From NCBI GenBank assembly GCA_963775335.1, contig CAVZIJ010000002.1, positions 124,001-188,000 on the forward strand: a DNA stretch of 64,000 nt, given 5' to 3'. How positions within the stretch are numbered: the stretch's first letter is position 1; each line of letters opens with the position of its first letter. A model generated the notes under the pieces. That model worked only from the letters and a program-made list of their open reading frames with translations, had not been told where the DNA came from and searched no databases. A program made the translations under genes and the position numbers. Positions 51,420 to 59,606 of the stretch are shown here, in pieces. Source of the stretch: CAVQCX01 sp963775335 (lineage in GTDB: Bacteria > Pseudomonadota > Gammaproteobacteria > Chromatiales > Chromatiaceae).

Positions 51420-51965
51420 TCAGCGCCCGTCATCAACTGCGTCCACGGCCACGTGGACTTGCACCCACTTGCCCGGATCACCTTGGGTTTCAGTCCAGAA
51501 GGTCTTGCCGTCGTACTCGTATTTTACACGGTAGCCGACGACATCCTGGTGGTCCTCGTAGTGATTGACGACGTCGCAGCGTCGCTCCACATGGTAGCTG
51601 ACGGTATCAGGCCGATAGTTCGCCCCGTAGGACAGGCCGCGCCCGATCGCGCCCCCGAGTAGGGCGCCGGCGACAGTGGCCGCACCGCGGTCGTCGCCGT
51701 GGCTGACCTGGTTGCCAATCACCCCACCGGCAATCGCGCCGGCGAGCCCCGAGCCAGGGGCGTAGGACCCCCCCCGATGATGCTCTTCCACCCGTTCGTT
51801 CCAGCAGTGGCGCTCGGGGTGATTGACTGACACTGTCTGAAAGATTGGCTCGGCGCTCAGCACACGGCCGCGCGCGAAGAAACCGCCACTCGCGTCGGCA
51901 TCGACTGCGCCCATGGCGAAAAGGGCCGAAGCACCGACCAGGCCTAGTGCGATCTTGTGGTTCAT
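51420..51965 (-). CDS. Glycine-zipper 2TM (SlyB/OsmB-like) envelope protein
   Basis: 181 aa from the ATG at 51965. Signal peptide (KIALGLVGASALFAMGAVDA). The central glycine zipper is GSGLAGAIAGGVIGNQVSHG followed by AATVAGALLGGAIGRGLSYG, the Rick_17kDa_Anti/glycine-zipper family pattern. The C-terminus is beta-rich (RRCDVVNHYEDHQDVVGYRV). No lipobox Cys is seen. It is probably an outer-membrane or periplasmic stress protein. Confidence 0.87.
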   Translation of the reverse strand: MNHKIALGLVGASALFAMGAVDADASGGFFARGRVLSAEPIFQTVSVNHPERHCWNERVEEHHRGGSYAPGSGLAGAIAGGVIGNQVSHGDDRGAATVAGALLGGAIGRGLSYGANYRPDTVSYHVERRCDVVNHYEDHQDVVGYRVKYEYDGKTFWTETQGDPGKWVQVHVAVDAVDDGR

Positions 51966-52068
51966 TGTTTGCCTCCAGTTCCGCTTTCTGCAGGGACCTT
52001 CCCTGCATCCTGGAGCCAGCTTAAGCCGGGCGCGCTGAACGTCGCCTGAACGACTTGCGGTGGGCCCA

Positions 52069-52425
52069 TCAGAGAAGTCGGACCGCCGGCTCCCGGTCCG
52101 GAATCCCCAGCACCTGGCAGCCCAGGCGCAGACCCTGGTCGCAGAATCTCTCCAGGTCTCGCCAGCAGTCGTCGGTTTCCAAGACCTCCGACAAGGCATC
52201 GGTGACGACTCTCAGGCTGTGGGAGCCCGGGACCGCCGGATCGCGGTTGCGCTCCGAGCAGACGAACAGCCTCGGTGCCGTCCCGCCCTGCTCAACGAAC
52301 GCCATGATGAAGCGATAATCCTTCCCGTCGCCCGACTCTACCTCGCCCAGAACCGCAACCGACCAACTGCCGAGCTGGTAGCGCCGCTTCGGAATCGCTG
52401 TACGGATGACCGGCATGTGGCTCAT
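52069..52425 (-). CDS. Conserved hypothetical protein
   Basis: 118 aa. Reads as a compact alpha/beta protein (YQLGSWSVAVLGEVESGDG, YRFIMAFVEQGG, LFVCSERNRD, SHSLRVVTDALSEVL). I do not recognise a named family. Codon use is like that of neighbours. It is separated from the glycine-zipper gene by about 100 bp on the same strand. Confidence 0.65.
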   Translation of the reverse strand: MSHMPVIRTAIPKRRYQLGSWSVAVLGEVESGDGKDYRFIMAFVEQGGTAPRLFVCSERNRDPAVPGSHSLRVVTDALSEVLETDDCWRDLERFCDQGLRLGCQVLGIPDREPAVRLL

Positions 52426-52652
52426 GGAGGTCGATGTCGCTGAGGGGGTGCTTGAGTCGGAATATCCGGCCGCCGATCGTCGGATTCAAGCCGTCGAGAA
52501 CGGCGGCGGGGCATGCGGCGCCCCCGGAGCCTTCACGTCCACCGCTTGAAATGGGTAGAGCAGGCCCAAGCTAGAGACCGTGCCGAAACCGACGAGACCC
52601 GGCAAGCCAACTATGAGCGCCGCTGCCGGCCCTTCGTTCAGCGAAGAAGCGC

Positions 52653-52862
52653 TTGGCCGCATGCAGCGATTTCCTGATCATCCTCGGGCTGGGATCACTC
52701 TTCGCGGGGCTGCTCTGGCCTTGGCTGGGCAAGCTCCCTCTAGGCCGCCTGCCCGGCGACCTGCTGATCCAGCGGGAGGGATTCCGCTTCTACTTTCCGA
52801 TCACCACCGGGCTGCTGGTGAGCCTGGTAATATCCCTAGTGCTTTGGCTGCTAAGGCGTTGA
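52653..52862 (+). CDS. DUF2905 small membrane protein
   Basis: 69 aa with a TTG start at 52653; no ATG gives the conserved N-terminus. Two membrane helices (FLIILGLGSLFAGLLWPW and TTGLLVSLVISLVLWLL) flank LGKLPLGRLPGDLLIQREGF and FRFYFPIT, the DUF2905 signature. Function is unknown. It is followed 47 bases later by another small plus-strand gene. Confidence 0.85.
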   Translation: MAACSDFLIILGLGSLFAGLLWPWLGKLPLGRLPGDLLIQREGFRFYFPITTGLLVSLVISLVLWLLRR

Positions 52863-52909
52863 GCGTCCAGCGCCGGCGGCCGCGAGACCCACCAGAATCG
52901 GGTGACCCT

Positions 52910-53128
52910 ATGTCGTACTACGTCTATCGCATCAAGCCGCCGAGACAGCTCGAGCACATCGATACCTGCGCGACCTTCAAGGAGGCCCGTACGCTGGCCC
53001 GCTCTTACCGGGCACAGCTCGATCCCGCCGAGGGCTCCAGCGTGCGCATGATCTTCGCCAAGGATCAGATCGAAGCGGAAAGGCTCCTGCTCGCCCCCCG
53101 CGACGAGCGTGTGATCGGGGAAGACTGA
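52910..53128 (+). CDS. Small conserved hypothetical protein (72 aa)
   Basis: Starts SYYVYRIKPPRQLEHIDTCA, continues FKEARTLARSYRAQLDPAEG and VRMIFAKDQIEAERLLLAPR. This matches small gammaproteobacterial proteins of unknown function that I cannot name. The ATG at 52910 fits the first family-like residue; in-frame sequence upstream lies over the DUF2905 gene in another frame and is not protein-like. It is probably co-transcribed with DUF2905. Confidence 0.75.
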   Translation: MSYYVYRIKPPRQLEHIDTCATFKEARTLARSYRAQLDPAEGSSVRMIFAKDQIEAERLLLAPRDERVIGED

Positions 53129-53142
53129 ACGACGGTCCGCCG

Positions 53143-53682
53143 TCAAAGGCCCGCCAGCTGCAGCCGGAGCCTGAGACCCGGCCCGCTCGTATACCCGGTC
53201 TCGACGAATCGGATAGAGCCGTCGGCACCGACGACAAAGCTGGTCGGCACCCCGGTCACCCCCCAGCGCGCCGCTATCGACCCGTCCTGATCGACCAGGA
53301 CCGGGAATGCAATCCCCTGCGCCCGCATGAAGGCCTTCACGTCCTCGGCGCCGCCCGATTGCATCGCGATCCCGACCACCTGCCAGTCCCGGGAAATGGC
53401 ATCGACGGCACCCTCCGAAAGGCGACAGATTGGGCACCAGCTGGCCCAGAAATAGACCAGGACGGGGCCGGCCGCGCGACTCCGCAGCTCGAAGTCTCCG
53501 CCGTCGAGCAGCGTCCCCCGCAGATCGGGGGCCACGCCCTGGGCGACATGGCGGGTGGTCCACAGATGAAGCAGGACGAACAGGACGAGTAATGCGAGGA
53601 CCTCGGCTGCCCAGCGCTGCAACCTAGAAGCGGCGGTTGAACGGCCGCCAGGGTGCGTGCCGCGGGGTGTCTGGCAAGGCAT
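53143..53682 (-). CDS. TlpA/DsbE-like thioredoxin-fold protein, membrane anchored
   Basis: 179 aa. N-terminal anchor at about 26-43 (EVLALLVLFVLLHLW). The thioredoxin fold has VLVYFWASWCPICRLSEG with the CxxC pair (CPIC), WQVVGIAMQSGG, and GVTGVPTSFVVGADG with the cis-Pro. It probably works as a periplasmic disulfide reductase, for example in cytochrome c maturation. It is convergent with the 72-aa gene. Confidence 0.9.
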   Translation of the reverse strand: MPCQTPRGTHPGGRSTAASRLQRWAAEVLALLVLFVLLHLWTTRHVAQGVAPDLRGTLLDGGDFELRSRAAGPVLVYFWASWCPICRLSEGAVDAISRDWQVVGIAMQSGGAEDVKAFMRAQGIAFPVLVDQDGSIAARWGVTGVPTSFVVGADGSIRFVETGYTSGPGLRLRLQLAGL

Positions 53683-53856
53683 AACGAGGCGGAATACTAA
53701 CCCTATTCCAATGAGTTATGACGCAGCGAGGCGCCGCGCGGTGCGTGCTCTGGTGGTCGTAGCGGCCATCACCCGGCGGGTGAGCATCAGGCTTGTCCGG
53801 CACCATGGTCGAATCAATCACTGGATCGCAGATGCAAACGGTCCACACGCGCAACC

Positions 53857-54507
53857 TCAATTCTCCGCGCGATTGCGCTCCAGATTGGCGAGCACCTTCT
53901 CGACGTAGCGCTGGGTCTCCGGGTACGGAGGGATGCGGTTTCCGTATTTCTCCACCGCACCCTCCCCGGCATTGTAGGCAGCCAGCGCAAGACTCAGATT
54001 CTGGTCGAATCGATCCAGCAGGTCGCGCAGGTATCTCGCGCCACCGTCCACGTTCTCCTTGGGGTCCCAGCTGTCGCTCACGCCATAGCGCTCGGCAGTC
54101 CCGGGCATCAGCTGCATCAGCCCGACGGCGCCCTTGCGCGAGTACGCTTTGGGATCGTAAGCCGACTCCGCCTCCACGACGGCGTGCAACACCTCGCGGC
54201 GCAGGCTCAGGCGCTCCGCTGCGGCGTCGATCAGGGGTGTGTAGGTCGCGCGGTTGCGCAGGTAGTTCCCGGCTGCGAACCAGGTCGTGGTCGGGTCCGG
54301 TCCGAAGCGCAAGATCCCGACCAGCTTGTTGTAGCCACCCCGCAGAGGGCTATCCGTGTAGGTGACGTGCCCGTCGGCGTCCCGATACTTGAGCACCTGG
54401 GTGGTGCCGGCCGCGGCGGCCGACGCCCAGCACAACCCTGCAAGCCCCAGCGCCAGGGCGCAGGCAGCAACGGGTCGATCGGTCAGGCTCCTCGCCGCCA
54501 GCATCAC
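53857..54507 (-). CDS. Periplasmic lytic transglycosylase (SLT family)
   Basis: 216 aa. Signal peptide (ACALALGLAGLCWASAAAAG), then a short DUF4124-like strand pair (VLKYRDADGHVTYTDSP). The SLT domain carries VVEAESAYDPKAYSRKGAVG with the catalytic Glu, and GLMQLMPGTAERYGV, NVDGGARYLRDLLDRFDQNL and LALAAYNAGEGAV. It cleaves the glycan strand to 1,6-anhydromuramoyl ends. Confidence 0.94.
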   Translation of the reverse strand: MMLAARSLTDRPVAACALALGLAGLCWASAAAAGTTQVLKYRDADGHVTYTDSPLRGGYNKLVGILRFGPDPTTTWFAAGNYLRNRATYTPLIDAAAERLSLRREVLHAVVEAESAYDPKAYSRKGAVGLMQLMPGTAERYGVSDSWDPKENVDGGARYLRDLLDRFDQNLSLALAAYNAGEGAVEKYGNRIPPYPETQRYVEKVLANLERNRAEN

Positions 54508-54585
54508 GCGAGCCCCACTGGAGCACCCCCCCCTTGCGAGCAGCTTACTTTACCGAAGAAACGACAATTGACCAAAGTATAGTTG

Positions 54586-55177
54586 TCAAATCTTGCGCCA
54601 GATCAAGATCCTATTGTGCACGGGCATGGGGTAGTCCGCTTCGAGCGCCATGCCGGCGGCGGTCGCCAACCCACCCAGCCACCGGACGTTCCTTGATACC
54701 ACTGGCGGGGTCTCGCGCCTTCAGCCAGTCGTCGAAGCGGCGGTTGCTCTCGCTCGTGTAACGCCCCGCATCATTGAATGGCCCGTAGAGGATGAACAGT
54801 CCTCCCGGATGCAGAATCCGACCGACCCCGGAGAACATGGCTACGACTGCCGGCTCATTCATGATGTGCGCAGTGTTGGCGCTGAACACCGCATCCACGG
54901 CGTCCACCGGCCAGGGGCTGGCCATCACATCCAGGCCCAAGGGCTCCAGGAGGTTCGGGGCGGTCGCGTCCGCCGCCCAGGCACGGATGCCCGAAAGGCT
55001 CTCGGCCAGGTCGCTCGGCAGCCAGGTCAGGTAGGGCAGGCGAGCGGCGAAGTACGCCGCGTGCTGGCCGGTGCCGCTGCCGATCTCCAGGACCCGAGCA
55101 GGGTGGGTGAGCACCCGTTCCAGGACACCGAGGATGGGGTCGCGGTTCTCGTCACAGGCCGCCGAATAGGGCTTCAT
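54586..55177 (-). CDS. DUF938 (SAM-methyltransferase-like) protein, apparent frameshift near the 3' end
   Basis: From ATG 55177: KPYSAACDENRDPILGVLER, VLEIGSGTGQHAAYFAARLP (SAM motif I), NTAHIMNEPAVVAMFSGVGR and FILYGPFNDAGRYTSESN are classic DUF938. At about 54691 (AAGG on the minus strand) the frame slips; the original frame runs on as nonsense to 54611, while the other frame gives NVRWLGGLATAAGMALEADY, PMPVHNRILIWRKI and a stop at 54586, the expected C-terminus. One extra G explains it. Either a sequencing error or a recent mutation is possible. Confidence 0.85.
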
Positions 55178-55299
55178 CCAGGCTCCGTGCAGACAGGACT
55201 CGAGCGAGAGTATCGGCGCACCTCGAGCGCCAAGCGGCCGTCCCGAGCCCGGTACGGGCAGCCGAGACCCATTGCGAATTGTCAATGCGGTTAGTCAGC

Positions 55300-55456
55300 G
55301 AGCAGGCGTCCAATTGACCTCAATCGCTGGGCGCCACGATCGACGGCGCCGATTGCCGAAGACCCTGCGGGGCCCAGCGGGATGTCGTCTCCTCCGAGTA
55401 TTAGGGATCTGTCGTGACCCAAGCCGCGCCGCAGCCGGTGCGGCTCTCTTTTTTGC
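55300..55456 (+). ncRNA. Candidate structured small RNA with own terminator
   Basis: No protein gene lies on the plus strand between 55177 and 55470, yet a strong plus-strand terminator ends at 55454. Upstream, CGCTGGGC (55325-55332) pairs perfectly with GCCCAGCG (55372-55379), and GGCGCC (55330-55335) can pair with GGCGCC (55345-55350) inside or instead of it. TTGACC at 55314-55319 could be a -35 element, but no good -10 is seen. It sits between the starts/ends of two minus-strand genes (DUF938 and ychJ), a common sRNA location. The 5' end is a guess and no known RNA family was recognised. Confidence 0.4.
55422..55454 (+). terminator. Rho-independent terminator, plus strand
   Basis: AGCCGC (55422-55427) pairs with GCGGCT (55440-55445) with a GC-rich loop region, followed by CTC and TTTTTT (55449-55454). 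The T-run direction is plus. No plus-strand protein gene ends nearby, which supports a small RNA. Confidence 0.7.
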
Positions 55457-55472
55457 GAGAGAAGGGCCTGGC

Positions 55473-55961
55473 TCAAGACCCGCAACACTTCTTGAACTTT
55501 CTCCCGCTCCCGCAGGGGCAGGGATCGTTCCGACCGACCTTCTCCCCTTGATGACGCTCGGTGCGAGGCGGCACGAGCTTGCCTTCGACATAGTACCAGC
55601 GCCCTTCGCGTCTGCGGAATCGACCGATCTCGTGATGTCGCTTGTGAATACCGTTCTCGCTGAAAGATGCCACGAACTCCACGGTACCGTCCTGGTCGCT
55701 CGTCCCCCCGCCTTGGACCGACTGTACCTCCAGCCCCTCCCACACCGAGCGCTCGGCCCAGCGACGGGCCGCCGCCGCGTCATGGTCGTGGCGATGGTCC
55801 GGCTCCAGGGTCTCGGTCAGGTAAGCAATGTTGCCGACGACGTAGGCGCAGTAACGCGAGCGCATCAGGGACTCGGCGGTCCCGGCCTGACGATCGCCGC
55901 TCAGCAGCGGCCCGCAGCAGCCTTCGAAATCAAGGCCGGAGCCGCAGGGGCAGGGGCTCAT
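55473..55961 (-). CDS. YchJ family protein with two SEC-C motifs
   Basis: 162 aa from the ATG at 55961, which has a strong GGAGGACCTC Shine-Dalgarno. The N-terminal SEC-C zinc motif is CPCGSGLDFEGCCGP and the C-terminal one is NDPCPCGSGRKFKKCCGS. Between them is the NTF2-like YchJ core (SLMRSRYCAYVVGNIAYLTE, VEFVASFSENGIHKRHHEIG). Function is not established; SEC-C motifs bind zinc and often dock SecB or ribosomes. Confidence 0.95.
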   Translation of the reverse strand: MSPCPCGSGLDFEGCCGPLLSGDRQAGTAESLMRSRYCAYVVGNIAYLTETLEPDHRHDHDAAAARRWAERSVWEGLEVQSVQGGGTSDQDGTVEFVASFSENGIHKRHHEIGRFRRREGRWYYVEGKLVPPRTERHQGEKVGRNDPCPCGSGRKFKKCCGS

Positions 55962-56143
55962 GAGGTCCTCCGGAAGGTCGGATTGGGGGTGGAGCACGCG
56001 GGCGCCACCTTAGCACGCCGCCCCGATGCTACCCAACAACCCGCTAGGACGCGGTCAGCCCATCCGGCGCCGGCGATCCACGCACGCAGCCGCGGTTCGG
56101 TTAGCATCCTGTCATTGACGCCCAGAGCTCGGGAGCAGGCCCG

Positions 56144-56422
56144 TTGGACACACTGATCACCTGGCTGATCATCGCTCTGTTCCACGCGCCGCCGCATTTC
56201 CTGGTGCCCATGCTGGTGGTCTTCATCGCGAGCGCGGACGCCCCGCTCGAGCGCAAGGCCCGCCTCACCGTCACGGCCATCGATTGCACGCTGTCGATGA
56301 CCATCGCCTTCTCCCTGGTGATCTGGCTGGTGGGCGAGCGCATGGTGCTGGCCATGTCGTTGCTGGTAGGGGCTGTTGACAATTGCGGTTCGCGGTCCGA
56401 TTACGGCCCTTGTCCGCGCTGA
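56144..56422 (+). pseudogene. Small membrane protein gene, 3' end interrupted by a MITE-like element
   Basis: A TTG start with GGGAGCAGG upstream gives DTLITWLIIALFHAPPHFLV, PMLVVFIASADAPLE and CTLSMTIAFSLVIWLVGERM: two or three membrane helices. After SLLV (about 56368) the sequence enters the inverted-repeat element and the last 18 or so residues (GAVDNCGSRSDYGPCPR) are encoded by it. The protein is thus probably a truncated version of a longer native one. The family is not recognised. Confidence 0.55.
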
Positions 56423-56529
56423 CTGTGTTGCGGCTCGTCCCAATAGATCCACTATTCCTCCTCACCGCGCCTTGTCAGCACGAACAATCGCTCGCAATCG
56501 CCCTCGCTCAGACAAATGTCAACAGCCCC
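56369..56529. mobile_element. MITE-like element, 161 bp, perfect 13 bp terminal inverted repeats
   Basis: GGGGCTGTTGACA (56369-56381) is the exact reverse complement of TGTCAACAGCCCC (56517-56529). Extending inward, 16 of 17 positions match. TA flanks both ends (56367-56368 and 56530-56531), consistent with a 2-bp TA target duplication as made by IS630/Tc1-like or some IS5-like transposases. No transposase is encoded. The element interrupts the membrane-protein gene on its left, and its right edge supplies the TAG stop of the amidotransferase gene on the minus strand. Confidence 0.8.
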
Positions 56530-57317
56530 TAGTCTCGATGGCTACGCCGTATCTGCGGATCGCCTTGCAACGCCGACAGGTCGCCTGACCCCGTCCGCTT
56601 CGATCCCAACCCTGCCAGGGCCGCGAAACGCCGCAGGATATATGGCCCCGGACCCTCGTCGGTGACCGAGCGGTGCAGACGCTCGGCGTCCTCGCCCTGC
56701 TCCTTCAGCATCGCGCGGTAATGCTCGATGTAGCCGGCGACCACGGGAGCGGTAAACTCCGGGTGGAACTGCACGCCCCAGGCGTGGCCGTCGATCACGA
56801 ACGCATGGTTCGGCTCCATCCGGCTGCGGGCGAGGTGCACCGCCCCGGGCGGGAGCTCGACGACCGACTGGCGGTGGCTGACATGCAGCTTCAGCGGGCC
56901 CGAGAGCCCGCCAAACAGCGGATCCTGGCACGCAGCCGCGGACAGCTCGACCTCCACCGTCCCCACCTCGACACCCCGCGGGTTGTAGGCGACCCGCCCG
57001 CCCAGCGCCCATGCGAGGAGCTGGTGTCCGAAGCAGATGCCCAGGATCGGAATACGCCGCTCGTGAGCCCGCCGCAGCCAGGCGGCGGTTGGAGCCATCC
57101 AGGGCGCCGCGTCGGTCACCATGGCCGCGGAGCCCGTTACGACCACGGCGGACGCGCCGTCCAGCACGGGCAGCGGCTCACCCAGATCGATGCGGACGAT
57201 CGGCGCATCGGCGGGCGCGATACCCAGTCCCTGGGCGACCCAATCGCCGAAGTCGCCCGCAACCCCGTCGAGGGCGGTCAGCTTCTGTCCCGGCTGGACG
57301 ATCAACAGCCTCGGCAT
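56529..57317 (-). CDS. Class I glutamine amidotransferase (GMP synthase glutaminase-like)
   Basis: 262 aa. The triad is complete: Cys in ILGICFGHQLLAWAL, His in WGVQFHPEFTAPV and Glu two residues later. ASAVVVTGSAAMVTD and LKLHVSHRQSVVELPPGAV fit the stand-alone GATase family related to GuaA, often annotated as putative glutamine amidotransferase. The reading frame stops at a TAG formed by the edge of the MITE, so a few native C-terminal residues may have been replaced. It is third in an operon with the ferredoxin reductase and DUF924 genes. Confidence 0.9.
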   Translation of the reverse strand: MPRLLIVQPGQKLTALDGVAGDFGDWVAQGLGIAPADAPIVRIDLGEPLPVLDGASAVVVTGSAAMVTDAAPWMAPTAAWLRRAHERRIPILGICFGHQLLAWALGGRVAYNPRGVEVGTVEVELSAAACQDPLFGGLSGPLKLHVSHRQSVVELPPGAVHLARSRMEPNHAFVIDGHAWGVQFHPEFTAPVVAGYIEHYRAMLKEQGEDAERLHRSVTDEGPGPYILRRFAALAGLGSKRTGSGDLSALQGDPQIRRSHRD

Positions 57318-57322
57318 GCGCG

Positions 57323-57877
57323 TCAGCCCTTGAACGATCCCCGCTCGGCTAACCAGGACAGCTCCTCGGGCGTGCTCACCCGGCCGAGCACCGCGTTGCG
57401 ATGGGGAAAGCGACCGAAGCGGCGCACAATCTCCCGGTGGTGCCGAGCCCAGCGCAGGCTGTCCTCCAACCCTGTGCGCTCGAACAGGGCCACCGCGCGA
57501 TGCTGGTCCGCAAGGTCCTCGCTGTGCATGAAGGGCAGATAGAGAAAGGCCTTCCGCTCGTCCGGCAGCTGCGCATCATCGCCGCGCCGGATCGCCCGGT
57601 CCGCGACCTCGCGCGCCCTCGACTCCGTGGAGAACGCCTCCGACCTGCCCCGAAACATGTTGAGGGGCAGCTGGTCGAGCAGGATCACCAGAGCGACCGA
57701 GCCCTCGGGACTCTCCTCCCAGTGACCCAGCTCGCCCGCGGCGGCCCGCCGCCAGAGGTCCGCAAAACGCTGCCGAATCTCGGCGTCGAGCCCCGGCGTA
57801 GACCTGAACCAGCGACGACGGACCCTCGGCTGCAGCCAGAAGGCGAGTAGCGCCTCGGCCTCGGCCACTCCTTTCAT
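57323..57877 (-). CDS. DUF924 family protein
   Basis: 184 aa from the ATG at 57877, which overlaps the upstream stop as ATGA. AEALLAFWLQPRVRRRWFRS, LVILLDQLPLNMFRGRSEAF and KAFLYLPFMHSEDLADQHRA with GRFPHRNAVLGR are the family signature. It is an all-helical, TPR-like fold of unknown role. It ends 5 bases before the amidotransferase start. Confidence 0.94.
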   Translation of the reverse strand: MKGVAEAEALLAFWLQPRVRRRWFRSTPGLDAEIRQRFADLWRRAAAGELGHWEESPEGSVALVILLDQLPLNMFRGRSEAFSTESRAREVADRAIRRGDDAQLPDERKAFLYLPFMHSEDLADQHRAVALFERTGLEDSLRWARHHREIVRRFGRFPHRNAVLGRVSTPEELSWLAERGSFKG

Positions 57878-59343
57878 CCCACCACGTCGCTGAGCCAGAG
57901 CTCCGTATCCAATCCTGCGCGCCGAGCGGCCCCAAGCAGGCCTGCTATCCATTCCTCCGGGCCGCAGATGTAGACATCGCACGCGCGCAACCCCTGCTGG
58001 TCGGCGAGCAGCACCGTCAGCAGCTCCTGGGGAGCGGTGTCCGCGGAGAGCCGCGAGTATTGGAAATTGTCGAGCGAGTCCCTCCAGGCGCGGCAGAGAT
58101 TGTCGAGGACATTGTCCGTTCCAAGCCGATCCAACCGATACAGATGGATACGGGCGGCATTGTCGATTGCGATCGCGTGCTCCACCAGGCTCTTGATGGC
58201 GGCAAAGCCGTCACCGGCGGCCACGAACACCGCCGGCGCGGTCGACTCCTCCCGAAGGGTGAACACACCGACCGGACCGGCGAGCTCCAGCGTCTGGGGC
58301 TCGCCCACAGGGGCCAGCACCGAGTCGGCGAAGCGGTCGCCGGGGCGGCGACGGACCAGAAACTGCAGATTGCGCCCGTCACAAGGACAGCTCGCGATCG
58401 GCAGCCGGGCTTGGGCCCCGTCCTCGCTGGTCAGATCGATCCGCTGGCCGGCCATGAATCGCAAGGTCTGGGTCCTCGGGGTCTGAACGCGAAGCAGGGC
58501 CAGATCGGGCGCGAGCATGTCGATCGCCCGCACCGAGGCCCGGATCTGCTGCAGCGGCAAATCCCCGGCACTCAGCGCTTCCGGTGCCTCCAGCACCAGG
58601 TCGGTCACCGCGGTGTTGGAGCAGGTCAGGATATAACCCTCGGCCTGCTCCCTGGCGCTGAGCACGTAATCGTGGTCGCGGATATTGCGGACGCGCCCCG
58701 AGAGCACGCGGGCCTTACAGCTACCGCAGTTTCCACTAGAGCAGCCGTATTCCGGGTGCAGCCCCGCCTTCAGCGCGGCGTCCAGGATCGAGTCGCTGCC
58801 TTCCACGAAGAATTCGTGGCCACTCGGGCGGACCCGCACGCTGGCGGCGACAATCTTGAGCAGCACGTCCTTTGCGAACAGGTGCGCCCGCGGGTCGCGG
58901 TCCTCCACAGCCTGCCCCCTGGCTGAGCGCAGCCGCTCGTTGAGCTGGGCGAGCCCCGGGCGCAGCCCGGGATCGGGCAGCTGTAAGAGTGAATCGAGGG
59001 CTTCGGTCAGATCCGCGAGGAGATCTTCGGCCGCGTTTAGCTGGCTCTTGGTGCGCACCAGGACCTCATGGAACTCCCTCAGGCGCGACATCAGCACCTC
59101 GGGCTCGGGCAGCCAGCCGTCGCTGTATTTGCGCTTGGGCCGCGCGAGGGTCTTGATCGCCTGAACCCGCTCAAAGACGGGATCGCCTTCGAGGTCGATG
59201 TGGGGATAGACGCGCAACAGGTCGCTTACCTGGATCTGCCCTTCGAAAGTCTCCAGGGCGGCTGTGCGGATCTTATACTGGAGCTCGCCGCGCGACACGC
59301 CTGCCAAACGGGCCGCCCGAGAGAGACTCAAGAGAGCGGGCAT
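57874..59343 (-). CDS. 2Fe-2S ferredoxin / FAD-NAD(P) oxidoreductase with N-terminal extension
   Basis: 489 aa from the ATG at 59343. Residues 1-160 are helical (SLSRAARLAGVSRGELQYKI looks like a helix-turn-helix-type start; later SRLREFHEVLVRTKSQLNAA). Residues about 170-260 are a plant-type ferredoxin: YGCSSGNCGSCKARVLSG, with the fourth Cys in YILTCSNTAV. The FAD/NAD part follows (RLPIASCPCDGRNLQFLVRR, VFVAAGDGFAAIKSLVEHAI, VYICGPEEWIAGLL). It should move electrons from NAD(P)H to an unknown acceptor. It heads a three-gene operon. Confidence 0.88.
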   Translation of the reverse strand: MPALLSLSRAARLAGVSRGELQYKIRTAALETFEGQIQVSDLLRVYPHIDLEGDPVFERVQAIKTLARPKRKYSDGWLPEPEVLMSRLREFHEVLVRTKSQLNAAEDLLADLTEALDSLLQLPDPGLRPGLAQLNERLRSARGQAVEDRDPRAHLFAKDVLLKIVAASVRVRPSGHEFFVEGSDSILDAALKAGLHPEYGCSSGNCGSCKARVLSGRVRNIRDHDYVLSAREQAEGYILTCSNTAVTDLVLEAPEALSAGDLPLQQIRASVRAIDMLAPDLALLRVQTPRTQTLRFMAGQRIDLTSEDGAQARLPIASCPCDGRNLQFLVRRRPGDRFADSVLAPVGEPQTLELAGPVGVFTLREESTAPAVFVAAGDGFAAIKSLVEHAIAIDNAARIHLYRLDRLGTDNVLDNLCRAWRDSLDNFQYSRLSADTAPQELLTVLLADQQGLRACDVYICGPEEWIAGLLGAARRAGLDTELWLSDVVG

Positions 59344-59606
59344 GGAGCACTGACCTCCGGCGGGACGGTTCGACGAGCCCATCTTAGCCCAAGAGCGAGC
59401 GTTGGCGGCACATCCTTGTGCCGGTCACAGGCTGCCGAAAGACCAGAGCTATTCGACCGTCTGTCAAGGCACGGGCAAGGACATCTGATTGGCTAAACAG
59501 CGCAAAGGATCTTAGTATTGAGATCAGAGTGGTCTTGCGACGAAAGTGCCTCGGGAGCGGACGCGCCTTCACACGGACCGTTGATCGACCTGAAGGAGCT
59601 CGGACA

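Noticed and set aside
54540..54610. AT-richer patch with TTGACA on the minus strand as a promoter for the lytic transglycosylase gene
   Set aside because: The TTGACA lies within the 3' end of the DUF938 gene and no -10 box is found at 16-18 bp; too weak to list.
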